A stretch of 64,000 nucleotides of DNA, from positions 1 to 64,000 of the forward strand of contig JAXGZS010000002.1 of the NCBI GenBank assembly GCA_040776805.1. Reading direction: 5' to 3'. This DNA comes from UBA7702 sp040776805. Lineage in GTDB: Bacteria > Bacillota > Dehalobacteriia > UBA7702. Shown piece by piece: positions 17,427 to 23,951 of the stretch (position 1 is its first letter; each line of letters starts with the position of its first letter). Made by a program: the position numbers and the translations under genes. The notes under the pieces are model-generated. The model did not search any database, was not told where the DNA came from, and saw nothing but the letters and a program-made list of their open reading frames with translations.

Positions 17427-17776
17427 TTACGCGCAGTATTCGATTTTCTTTAAAATCTGTGAATGAATCCGTTTTACATTATCGATGCTCATGAACATCT
17501 CGTTGGCAATCACTTGATTCGTTTTTCCGAGGATGTATTTCTTACGCATCAACCGCCGTTCCTGGGAGGAAGGGCTAAAAAGCAAGCTTCGATCTCTCTG
17601 CGCATGGCCGTCAGGACCTCTATCTTTTCGGATAACAGGGTTTTCAAATCCAGTATCAGAGCGGCGGTATCACCGGTAAAATCCTTCCGGCGTTGTAAAG
17701 GCCCTGATCCCCTCCCCTGGCGGGCAAGGCCTTTTTCCAACTCATCGATTTCTTCTTTTAACTCCTTAATTTCCAA
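17427..17776 (-). pseudogene. Phage sigma-like regulator (DUF1492/ArpU type), frameshifted
   Basis: The first frame encodes a coiled coil (MEIKELKEEIDELEKGLARQ...) and continues to REIEACFLALP before a stop at 17549. In the -1 frame the sequence continues as SSQERRLMRKKYILGKTNQ then VIANEMFMSIDNVKRIHSQI, ending at 17427. That second part is the region-4-like helix-turn-helix of the small phage regulators (DUF1492/ArpU/RinA group) that turn on late genes. The shift is at C-TTT-TTA (17576-17582): one more T restores a protein of about 116 residues. It may be a mutation, a sequencing error, or a weak slippery site of the form seen in HIV (U-UUU-UUA) with the first base changed. Confidence 0.75.
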
Positions 17777-17785
17777 AAAATATTT

Positions 17786-18124
17786 TTATACTGTTTCAGT
17801 CTGTCTCTGTTCATAAAATTTCTTCCACCAACTTTTTCTGCGTTTTTCCGCCTTGGCGAGGATTTGTTTTTGCTTTTTTAGAACGCATTTCCGGCACCAG
17901 GAGGATAAACCATCCGGCGATGTGGCGGAACGGAAAAAGGCATAATCTGATTTTTCCTCGTGACAGTGGGCGCATCTCTTTTTGATCACCGTGATGTTTT
18001 CGCAACCGTAGCGTTCCTTTTCCTCGTCGGTCAAATAGCGGATTGTGACGGCGGCAGGCCCCATGATTCTGCGGTCCGGTTTCAGTTCTCTACCGAAAGG
18101 TGTTTTGTAGTCATAGATCATCAT
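17786..18124 (-). CDS. Small phage zinc-ribbon protein
   Basis: A 112-residue basic protein with two CxxC pairs (CAHCHEEK and CRKC, about 25 residues apart around DGLSSW). This zinc-ribbon pattern is often joined to an HNH nuclease domain in phages. Here the chain ends soon after in a Lys/Arg-rich helix, so the HNH part is missing. It could be a DNA-binding protein or a shortened HNH relative. A GGGAAAG site precedes two ATG codons. The start of the sigma-like gene follows 9 bp downstream. Confidence 0.6.
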   Translation of the reverse strand: MMIYDYKTPFGRELKPDRRIMGPAAVTIRYLTDEEKERYGCENITVIKKRCAHCHEEKSDYAFFRSATSPDGLSSWCRKCVLKKQKQILAKAEKRRKSWWKKFYEQRQTETV

Positions 18125-18155
18125 TTACTTTCCCTTTCCTCTTTTTCTTTTCCCT

Positions 18156-18362
18156 TTAAGCTTTCTTCACCACCAGATCAGACATCTCAATGCCAATTAT
18201 TCCGGCAAACCGCTCTAATTCCGCAATGGTGAAGGAAGATGGCAGACGCATGCGGTTGTAAAGCGTAGCGTTGCTCATATCCATTGCCGCCGCGACTTCT
18301 TTGTGGCTCATTCCCAAAAAGGTCATCCAGTAAGAAATGTTTGCTTTGATAATGTTTCCCAT
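18156..18362 (-). CDS. Small helix-turn-helix phage protein
   Basis: A 68-residue DNA-binding protein starting MGNIIKANISYW after AAAAGGAG. A Cro/CI-type helix-turn-helix is visible in SHKEVAAAMDMSNATLYNRM. It lies second in the leftward early operon, after the Cro-like gene, and ends in VVKKA. A function in lysogeny or lysis control is inferred. Confidence 0.7.
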   Translation of the reverse strand: MGNIIKANISYWMTFLGMSHKEVAAAMDMSNATLYNRMRLPSSFTIAELERFAGIIGIEMSDLVVKKA

Positions 18363-18397
18363 GGTTTGCTCCTTTTTATTTTTCACATGAATATTTT

Positions 18398-18607
18398 TCA
18401 TGTTTTTGTGCAAAATAAAAGTTGTCCTATGCCCACATCATAGTATTTTGCCAAAGCGCACGCTTTGCTGATCCCCACATCAGAAATGTTTTTCTCCCAA
18501 TGCCGATAGGTGGTCAAAGAAACACCGAGATCATCTGCTACCTGCTGTTGAGTTAAACTCATCGCTGTTCTCAACTCAAAAATAGAATACTTCTTTTCCT
18601 TTGCCAT
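18398..18607 (-). CDS. Cro-like repressor
   Basis: A 69-residue protein with the XRE helix-turn-helix AMSLTQQQVADDLGVSLTTY followed by RHWEKNISDVGIS. The ATG (MAKEKKYS) lies 10 bp after GAGGAGG; the extended frame to 18667 runs into the promoter and is rejected. It is transcribed from a strong promoter divergent from the S24-type repressor, the classic position for Cro. It would bind the same 19-bp operators. Confidence 0.8.
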   Translation of the reverse strand: MAKEKKYSIFELRTAMSLTQQQVADDLGVSLTTYRHWEKNISDVGISKACALAKYYDVGIGQLLFCTKT

Positions 18608-18638
18608 CACAAGAAAGCCTCCTCTTTTTGTTGGTTTA

Positions 18639-18667
18639 ATAATACTTGAAAGTAATTCAAGTGTCAA
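18639..18667 (-). promoter_or_regulatory. Prophage early (cro) promoter
   Basis: TTGACA (18662-18667) and TATTAT (18639-18644) with exactly 17 bp between, on the minus strand. The spacer is filled by operator O1, so repressor binding would block RNA polymerase. Confidence 0.85.
18644..18662. promoter_or_regulatory. Prophage operator O1
   Basis: A perfect 19-bp inverted repeat, ACTTGAA-agtaa-TTCAAGT, inside the cro promoter. A second copy with two mismatches lies at 18716-18734, and a half site (TTCAAGT) at 18687-18693. It is the probable binding site for the S24-type repressor and the Cro-like protein. Confidence 0.8.
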
Positions 18668-18715
18668 TATAACAAGGGAACATTTTTCAAGTTTTCTGAA
18701 ATTTTGTAAAAATTT

Positions 18716-18734
18716 ACTTGATATTTATTCAACT
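18716..18734. promoter_or_regulatory. Prophage operator O3
   Basis: The repeat ACTTGAt-attta-TTCAAcT has the same 19-bp layout as O1 with two changed outer or inner bases. It overlaps the -35 element of the repressor promoter, so it would mediate autoregulation. Confidence 0.7.
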
Positions 18735-18746
18735 CCATATTACAAT
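18718..18746 (+). promoter_or_regulatory. Repressor promoter
   Basis: TTGATA (18718-18723), 17-bp spacer, TACAAT (18741-18746), 17 bp upstream of the repressor ATG, with GAGGAGGG between. Overlap with O3 predicts negative autoregulation. Confidence 0.75.
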
Positions 18747-18763
18747 GGTATGAGGAGGGTATC

Positions 18764-19390
18764 ATGTATCTCGCAGAAAATATAAGATATTTAAGAAAAA
18801 AGAATCATTTTTCCCAAGAGAAGATCGCCAAACAACTGGGCTACAAATCCTTTACCACCATCCAGAAATGGGAAATGGGTGTTGCGGAACCTCCCCTGGC
18901 AAAACTGTCATGCCTGGCGGAAATCTTTCATGTAGACCTGGATGATTTGACGCATCAGCCTCTGTTTGAGGGAATTTCGTCCAAAGCGAAAACGGGTGGC
19001 GTTCGCATTCCCATCCTTGGCAAGGTGGCGGCGGGACGTCCCATCGAAGCGCTGGAGAATATCGTTGATTACGAGGAGCTTTCCGGGAATATTGCAGACA
19101 AAGATGAGTATTTCGGCTTATTGATCAAAGGCGATTCCATGGAGCCTCGCATGGAGGAGGGAGATATCGTCATCGTCCATAAACAAGAGGACGTCGAGAG
19201 CGGCGATATTGCCATTGTCCTGATCAACGGCGCGGAGGCCACCTGTAAAAAGGTAAAGAAAACGGAAACGGGGCTGATGCTACAACCCAATAACACGAAG
19301 TACGAAACGATATATTACAGCAATGAGGAAATCCGCTCCCTGCCTGTGACCATCATCGGAAAAGTCGTGGAATTGCGCGGTAAGTTTTAA
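18764..19390 (+). CDS. Prophage repressor, HTH and S24 peptidase
   Basis: A 208-residue protein. Residues 1-65 form an XRE helix-turn-helix (NHFSQEKIAKQLGYKSFTTIQ). Residues about 90-205 are a LexA/CI-type S24 peptidase domain: cleavage-site-like VAAGRP, the serine in LLIKGDSMEPRMEEGD, and the lysine region VESGDIAIVLINGAEATCKKV. Such repressors hold the lysogenic state and cleave themselves when RecA filaments form after DNA damage. The gene is divergent from the Cro-like gene and starts after GAGGAGGG. It looks intact, so the block could still be SOS-inducible. Confidence 0.9.
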   Translation: MYLAENIRYLRKKNHFSQEKIAKQLGYKSFTTIQKWEMGVAEPPLAKLSCLAEIFHVDLDDLTHQPLFEGISSKAKTGGVRIPILGKVAAGRPIEALENIVDYEELSGNIADKDEYFGLLIKGDSMEPRMEEGDIVIVHKQEDVESGDIAIVLINGAEATCKKVKKTETGLMLQPNNTKYETIYYSNEEIRSLPVTIIGKVVELRGKF

Positions 19391-19510
19391 GCGGAACAAA
19401 ATCGCTTTGACATAAAACAGTCCTGACCGTTGCCACGGATAGCCACCGCCGCATATCCCATTTTGACTGAAAACAAAAACCGCAAAAAGAACTTTTTTGC
19501 CACATGATAA

Positions 19511-19549
19511 TAGGCTGCCGAGAAAGGTTTTGTCTTTCCCGACAGCCTA
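19511..19549. other. Imperfect inverted repeat after repressor gene
   Basis: TAGGCTGCC...  pairs with ...GACAGCCTA, with mismatches in the inner part (GAGAAAG/CTTTCCC). It lies between the convergent repressor and ftsZ genes and could be a weak terminator. No T run follows. Confidence 0.4.
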
Positions 19550-19582
19550 AAAGACCCGGGCCATTGGATTGGCCCGGGTCTT
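19547..19582 (-). terminator. Terminator after ftsZ
   Basis: A very strong stem, AAGACCCGGGCC with GGCCCGGGTCTT around an 8-nt loop, followed on the minus strand by TTTTA. It ends ftsZ transcription and marks the right border of the prophage region. Confidence 0.85.
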
Positions 19583-19625
19583 AGTATATCATGCTATTCT
19601 TTTGTCCTTCAACGAAATCAACCGA

Positions 19626-20687
19626 TCAGTCTTTTCTGCGTAAAAAAGCGGGAATGTCGAGGTCGTCCATTTCGAAACTCGAAAGGGAGCTGCCCTCTTT
19701 CTTTTCTTCCTTGGCCTTTCCTTTTTCATCACCGCTGAAGCCCGTGGCAATGACGATGACGCGAACTTCATCATCGAGGGTTTCGTCGATGGCGGCGCCG
19801 AAGATGATATTGGCATCTTTATCGGCGGCAGCTTCGACGATCTTTGCCGCTTCATTGACTTCAAAGAGGCTCAAGTTGGGACAGCCGGTAATGTTCAGAA
19901 TCACGCCTTGGGCGCCTTCAATGGAAGATTCCAGCAAGGGGCTGGAAATCGCTGCGGTGGCCGCGTCATTGGCGCGGTTTTCACCTTTGGCGACACCAAT
20001 CCCCATCAAGGCGGAGCCGGCGTCTTTCATCACGGATTTCACATCGTTAAAGTCAAGGTTAATCAGAGCTGGTGTGCCGATCAAATCGGTAATGCTCTGA
20101 ATCCCTTGGTGGAGCACATCGTTGACGATGGCAAAGGCGTCGGTCATCGGCGTTCTGCTATCGACGATCTGCAATAATTTATCGTTGGGAATGGTAATCA
20201 AAGCGTCGACTTCTTCCTTTAACTCGGTAATGCCGTATTCCGCCTGCTGTGCGCGGCGGCGGCCTTCAAAGCCAAAGGGACGGGTCACAACGCCAACGGT
20301 CAGGGCGCCAATCTCTTTCGCCACATTGGCGACGATGGGAGCTGCGCCGGTACCGGTGCCGCCGCCCATACCAGCGGTCACAAATACCATATCAGAACCG
20401 TTGAGGATCTCTTTGATGTCTTCTCTGCTTTCTTCCGCAGATTTGCGGCCCATTTCGGGATTGCCGCCAGAGCCTAAGCCCTTTGTCAGTTTTGTACCAA
20501 TTTGCAGTTTTTCATCGGCTTGGGATTTTTTCAGCACTTGAAGGTCGGTATTCACGGCGACAAAGTCCACACCGCCGACTTTGTTGCTGATCATATGGTC
20601 GATGGCATTGTTACCGCCGCCGCCGACGCCTACTACCCTTATTTTTGCAAACTGATCATATTCCATGTCTTCGAATTCCAGTGCCAT
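19626..20687 (-). CDS. ftsZ: Cell division protein FtsZ
   Basis: A 353-residue tubulin-like GTPase that forms the division ring. Visible: GGGGNNA near residue 22, the GTP signature GGGTGTGAAP (residues about 108-117), the T7-loop region NLDFNDVKSVM, a variable linker, and the conserved C-terminal peptide DLDIPAFLRRKD that binds membrane tethers and partners. It starts after GGGAGGAAATATTGC. It has its own promoter with a palindrome at the start site. No ftsA lies next to it, so another anchor such as SepF would have to tether the ring; this is inference. Confidence 0.98.
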   Translation of the reverse strand: MALEFEDMEYDQFAKIRVVGVGGGGNNAIDHMISNKVGGVDFVAVNTDLQVLKKSQADEKLQIGTKLTKGLGSGGNPEMGRKSAEESREDIKEILNGSDMVFVTAGMGGGTGTGAAPIVANVAKEIGALTVGVVTRPFGFEGRRRAQQAEYGITELKEEVDALITIPNDKLLQIVDSRTPMTDAFAIVNDVLHQGIQSITDLIGTPALINLDFNDVKSVMKDAGSALMGIGVAKGENRANDAATAAISSPLLESSIEGAQGVILNITGCPNLSLFEVNEAAKIVEAAADKDANIIFGAAIDETLDDEVRVIVIATGFSGDEKGKAKEEKKEGSSLSSFEMDDLDIPAFLRRKD

Positions 20688-20722
20688 GCAATATTTCCTC
20701 CCTATTTTCTATCTATAAACTT

Positions 20723-20744
20723 AATTTTGCGCAAAATTATTATA
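20723..20744 (-). promoter_or_regulatory. ftsZ promoter -10 with adjoining palindrome
   Basis: A consensus -10 TATAAT (20739-20744, minus strand) abuts a perfect 16-bp palindrome, AATTTTGCGCAAAATT (20723-20738), which would cover the transcription start. The -35 is weak (TTGTAG with a 16-bp spacer). A weak promoter with a symmetric operator at +1 suggests repression or activation by an unknown dimeric protein. Confidence 0.6.
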
Positions 20745-20836
20745 CACCTTTTTCTCTATTCTACAAAAAAGTCGAAATACCTGCCGCCAAAAAAAACTTT
20801 TTCATATTCCCGCAAACGCCGCAATCAGGCTCAATC

Positions 20837-21673
20837 TCATGTTGCCGCGCCGCTTTCGCCGGTATTCAGCGGCTTTTCCTTGATGACCGGTTCATCGGGA
20901 ATACTGATGTCAATATATTCCAAACTTTCCAGTTTTTGCTGGGATATCGAGCTCACAAGAGCGGCCAAAGCCGCAAGCTTTTGCTCCAAACGGCCTGTGG
21001 TACCCAGACGCACTTCCACACCGTTGAGGTAGATATTGTTCACACTTTCCGATTGGGCGCTGATTTCCAGCGTATAATCGGAAAAAAGAGGCGTGGCCTT
21101 GGCGGCGATGATGAGATCCGTATTGAGCTCCGCGTTGTTTAGTTGTAAGCCGATGGAAATAAAAGAGGGAACCTCAAAGCCGGAGAAAAGCGGCAAGGAG
21201 TCGTCCACCATCTCGCTTTCGCCCACCACCACTTTATCGGCGTCGATATAATAGTATGTCTCGTCGTCAACAAAACCGGCGACAGCATCTTTTTCCGTTA
21301 TTTCAATGAGAATTTTATGGAACGGGCGCACCCGTACCCTTACGTCTTCAATGAGCACATGGAGACCGATCTGATCTGCGGCGGCAGACACGTTGCTTTG
21401 AAAGAGGTCGTCCCCGATATGGATGCCGGAAAGGGTAATGATATCGGCGTCGGAGACTTTACTGTTCCCCTCAATCTCGAATTCTTCCACTTTAAAACTG
21501 CTGTTGAGCAACAAGAAATAGGCGATGACAAAAAGAGACACGACGACGCCGGCGCGAATCAGAAAACCCGTCACGGACCCGGTCTGCTTTTTTTTCTCCC
21601 GCCGTTTCATGCTTTTTTCCCGTAAACTGACCTTGGCTTTCCTTTTTCTGCCCGGGCTGCCGGAGCCTGCCAT
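20837..21673 (-). CDS. ftsQ: Division protein FtsQ/DivIB
   Basis: A 278-residue bitopic membrane protein: a basic cytoplasmic tail (GRKRKAKVSLREKSMKRREKKK), one helix (IRAGVVVSLFVIAYFLLL), a POTRA domain (FKVEEFEIEGNSKVSDADIITLSGI...) and a beta domain. It connects FtsL and the septal synthase to the divisome. The start MAGSGSP after GAGGTGAG is preferred to the upstream GTG. It has its own promoter downstream of the murA terminator, 149 bp upstream of ftsZ. Confidence 0.9.
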   Translation of the reverse strand: MAGSGSPGRKRKAKVSLREKSMKRREKKKQTGSVTGFLIRAGVVVSLFVIAYFLLLNSSFKVEEFEIEGNSKVSDADIITLSGIHIGDDLFQSNVSAAADQIGLHVLIEDVRVRVRPFHKILIEITEKDAVAGFVDDETYYYIDADKVVVGESEMVDDSLPLFSGFEVPSFISIGLQLNNAELNTDLIIAAKATPLFSDYTLEISAQSESVNNIYLNGVEVRLGTTGRLEQKLAALAALVSSISQQKLESLEYIDISIPDEPVIKEKPLNTGESGAAT

Positions 21674-21707
21674 TTTCTCACCTCGCACTCAAATAGACCT
21701 GTTTATT

Positions 21708-21736
21708 ATTATAGCTTTTTTTATAATACAAGTAAA
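21708..21736 (-). promoter_or_regulatory. ftsQ promoter
   Basis: TTTACT (21731-21736), a 17-bp spacer and TATAAT (21708-21713), just after the murA terminator. It implies that ftsQ transcription is separate from the main dcw operon. Confidence 0.7.
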
Positions 21737-21746
21737 GTAGATTTTC

Positions 21747-21778
21747 AAAAAAAGAGCAGTAACATTACGTTACCGCTC
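21747..21778 (-). terminator. Terminator after murA
   Basis: On the minus strand GAGCGGTAAC and GTTACTGCTC form a 10-bp stem with one G-T pair, followed by seven T. It closes the mraZ-to-murA operon. Confidence 0.85.
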
Positions 21779-21783
21779 CCCTA

Positions 21784-23031
21784 TCATTCGCTGCGCTCAA
21801 TCCTTGCGCCCAGTTCGTTGAAAACAGCTTCGAGGTTGCAATACCCTCTCTCAATGAAAGACGCGTTATGAACCACCGTTTCTCCTTCGGCGGCCAATCC
21901 CGCCAGAATCAGGGCTGCGCCACCCCTTAAATCCAAAGCCTCCACATCGGTTCCCTCTAAGGGCGTATCCCCCCGCACCACGGCCCATCTGCCATCCACC
22001 TTAATATCGGCGCCCATGCGGTTTAAATCGGTACAGTGGCCGAAACGGTTTTCAAATATGCTTTCACAGATCACCGAAGCGCCTTCGGCCTGGGTCATGG
22101 CGGCCATAAACTGGGGCTGAATATCGGTGGGAAAACCGGGATAGGGCATGGTTTTCAAATCCACGGCCCGCAAGGTGCCGCCTTTGACGCGGAGGGCGTC
22201 AAAGGAACCCTCAATGACCACACCGGCCTCCGCCATTTTCATGGTGACCGCCTCAATATGTTCGGGTCGAACCTTTTTGATGCTCACATCGCCGCCGGTG
22301 AGCGCCGCGGCCAAAAGCAGTGTGCCGCCGACGATGCGGTCGGGAATGATCTCGTATTCCGTGGGATAAAGTTTTTCCACACCGCTGATAAAAAGAGTGT
22401 CGCTGCCAATCCCCGTGATCTTAGCGCCGCAGGCCACGAGGAAGGAGCAAAGATCCGCTACCTCCGGTTCGCGGGCAGCGTTACGGATCATCGTCTCCCC
22501 TCTTGTTTTCACCGCGGCCATGATGAGATTTTCCGTCGCGCCGACGCTGGGAAAATCGAGATAGAGATCGCTCCCTTTGCGGTTTTTACCGTGGCTTACG
22601 ATGATCCCGCCGTGTTCCACCACTTCCACACCGAGTTTGCGCATACCTTTGATGTGATGGTCCATGGGTCGGCTGCCGATGCGGCAGCCGCCGGGCATGG
22701 GGATGCGGGCAAAAGAAAACCTGTCTAAAAGAGGCCCCCAAATCAAATTGGAAGCCCTCATGGTTTTCATCATGGTGTCGGGAACGTCCTGATATCTGAC
22801 GCTCTCGGCATTGATGATCAATATATCGTTTTCCGCTTTTACCGCAATGCCCAATGCCCCAAGGATCGTACACATCGCGGTAACGTCGGTAAGCTGGGGT
22901 ACATTTTTTAAAACGACCTCACCGTCAACCATCATTGCCGCGGCCATGATCGGGAGCACGGCATTTTTTGCGCCACCGATATGCACGCTGCCTTTCAGTC
23001 TTCTGCGGCCGGTAATTTTTAATGCGTCCAT
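21784..23031 (-). CDS. murA: UDP-GlcNAc 1-carboxyvinyltransferase MurA
   Basis: A 415-residue enzyme transferring enolpyruvate from PEP to UDP-GlcNAc, the first committed step of peptidoglycan synthesis. The substrate motif KNAVLPIMAA lies near residue 22. The catalytic loop PGGCRIGSRPMD carries the cysteine (Cys116) targeted by fosfomycin, so the enzyme should be sensitive in vitro. AGGAGG precedes the ATG. It is the last gene of the operon; the next gene upstream is murB. Confidence 0.96.
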   Translation of the reverse strand: MDALKITGRRRLKGSVHIGGAKNAVLPIMAAAMMVDGEVVLKNVPQLTDVTAMCTILGALGIAVKAENDILIINAESVRYQDVPDTMMKTMRASNLIWGPLLDRFSFARIPMPGGCRIGSRPMDHHIKGMRKLGVEVVEHGGIIVSHGKNRKGSDLYLDFPSVGATENLIMAAVKTRGETMIRNAAREPEVADLCSFLVACGAKITGIGSDTLFISGVEKLYPTEYEIIPDRIVGGTLLLAAALTGGDVSIKKVRPEHIEAVTMKMAEAGVVIEGSFDALRVKGGTLRAVDLKTMPYPGFPTDIQPQFMAAMTQAEGASVICESIFENRFGHCTDLNRMGADIKVDGRWAVVRGDTPLEGTDVEALDLRGGAALILAGLAAEGETVVHNASFIERGYCNLEAVFNELGARIERSE

Positions 23032-23050
23032 GCTGGCCTCCTAATATCTA

Positions 23051-23950
23051 TCACGGTCTGCCTATCTTCAATACCTCCGGTTCCAAAACAACGCCGTGCT
23101 GCCTTTTTACTTCCGCTTGCACTTTTTCCATCAAGGTTAAAACGTCCTTGGCGGTACAACCGCCAAGATTGACGATAAAATTGCCGTGTTTTTCGCTGAC
23201 CTGGGCATTGCCCACGCGCAAACCGCAAAGACCGGAAACCTCCACCAAACGGCCGGCATGATCCCCTGAGGGATTCTTAAAAACGCTGCCCGCCGAGGGC
23301 AAATCGAGAGGCTGGTTTTTTCTTCTCAGCTTCAGCGTTTCCTCCACCGCGGCGAGGAGCTGGCCTTTGTCGCCATAACTGGTACGGATCATGGCCTTTG
23401 TCACAATGGCGCCGTTTTCCATCAGAGACGTATGACGGTAGCCGTAGGAAAGATCGCTTTTCGCAACCACTCTGATGTTGCAGTCCTTGTCGATGATTTC
23501 CACCGCTTCCAGGGTTTCATAAAAGAAGTGGCCGTAAGCGCCGGCATTCATATAAGCTGCGCCGCCGATGCTGGCGGGGATTCCCGCCGCCCATTCCAGG
23601 CCTTTCAGACCCAATTTTGCCGTTTCGCGGGCCATTTTCGTCAGGGTGCAGCCGCTTTTCGCGGTAACCAAAGTATCTTCCACCGTATAGGTCGCCATGC
23701 CTTCGCCGATGCGTATCACGATGCCCCGGATCCCGCCGTCAAGCACGAGGAGATTGGAACCGTTGCCAATGACCAGGTAAGGCACATCATTTGCCCGGGC
23801 AAAGCGGACTGCCGCCGCGATATCCTCGGCGTCTTTTGGTAAAACGAGACAGTCGGCGGGGCCGCCGATATGCCAGGTGGTATATTTTTTCATCGGAACG
23901 TCAAAAAAAACGTCCCCTTTTACTTTCGATTTTAAAGCAGAGAGTTCCAT
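23051..23950 (-). CDS. murB: UDP-N-acetylenolpyruvoylglucosamine reductase MurB
   Basis: A 299-residue flavoprotein reducing UDP-GlcNAc-enolpyruvate to UDP-MurNAc with NADPH. FAD-binding segments YLVIGNGSNLLV and GIPASIGGAAYMNAGAYG are present, as are the catalytic serine in AGSVFKNP and the C-terminal glutamate in LEPEV. The short substrate-domain form with YGYRHTSL places it in the Bacillus-type (type II) group. It lies one base after murC in the same operon. Confidence 0.96.
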   Translation of the reverse strand: MELSALKSKVKGDVFFDVPMKKYTTWHIGGPADCLVLPKDAEDIAAAVRFARANDVPYLVIGNGSNLLVLDGGIRGIVIRIGEGMATYTVEDTLVTAKSGCTLTKMARETAKLGLKGLEWAAGIPASIGGAAYMNAGAYGHFFYETLEAVEIIDKDCNIRVVAKSDLSYGYRHTSLMENGAIVTKAMIRTSYGDKGQLLAAVEETLKLRRKNQPLDLPSAGSVFKNPSGDHAGRLVEVSGLCGLRVGNAQVSEKHGNFIVNLGGCTAKDVLTLMEKVQAEVKRQHGVVLEPEVLKIGRP

Positions 23951-23951
23951 T

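Larger units (their letters stand above)
1876..19390. mobile_element. Compact prophage, probably defective or domesticated
   Basis: A continuous set of phage genes: M23 hydrolase, internal virion or tail proteins, holin, M15 endolysin, fibre, capsid, decoration-like protein, scaffold, portal and large terminase, all leftward. A regulatory block follows with two small helix-turn-helix proteins and a divergent S24-type repressor. No tape measure or tail tube genes are recognisable, so a short-tailed (podovirus-like) particle is more likely than a long-tailed one; this is inference. Integrase, excisionase, replication genes and small terminase are not seen. The right edge is taken as the repressor end, the left edge as the M23 gene end. 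No attachment-site repeat was found by eye. It lies between the TSUP gene and ftsZ. Confidence 0.85.

Noticed and set aside
1799..19600. Attachment-site direct repeats flanking the prophage
   Set aside because: No shared sequence of useful length was found by eye between 1799-1880 and 19391-19620; a computed comparison would be needed.
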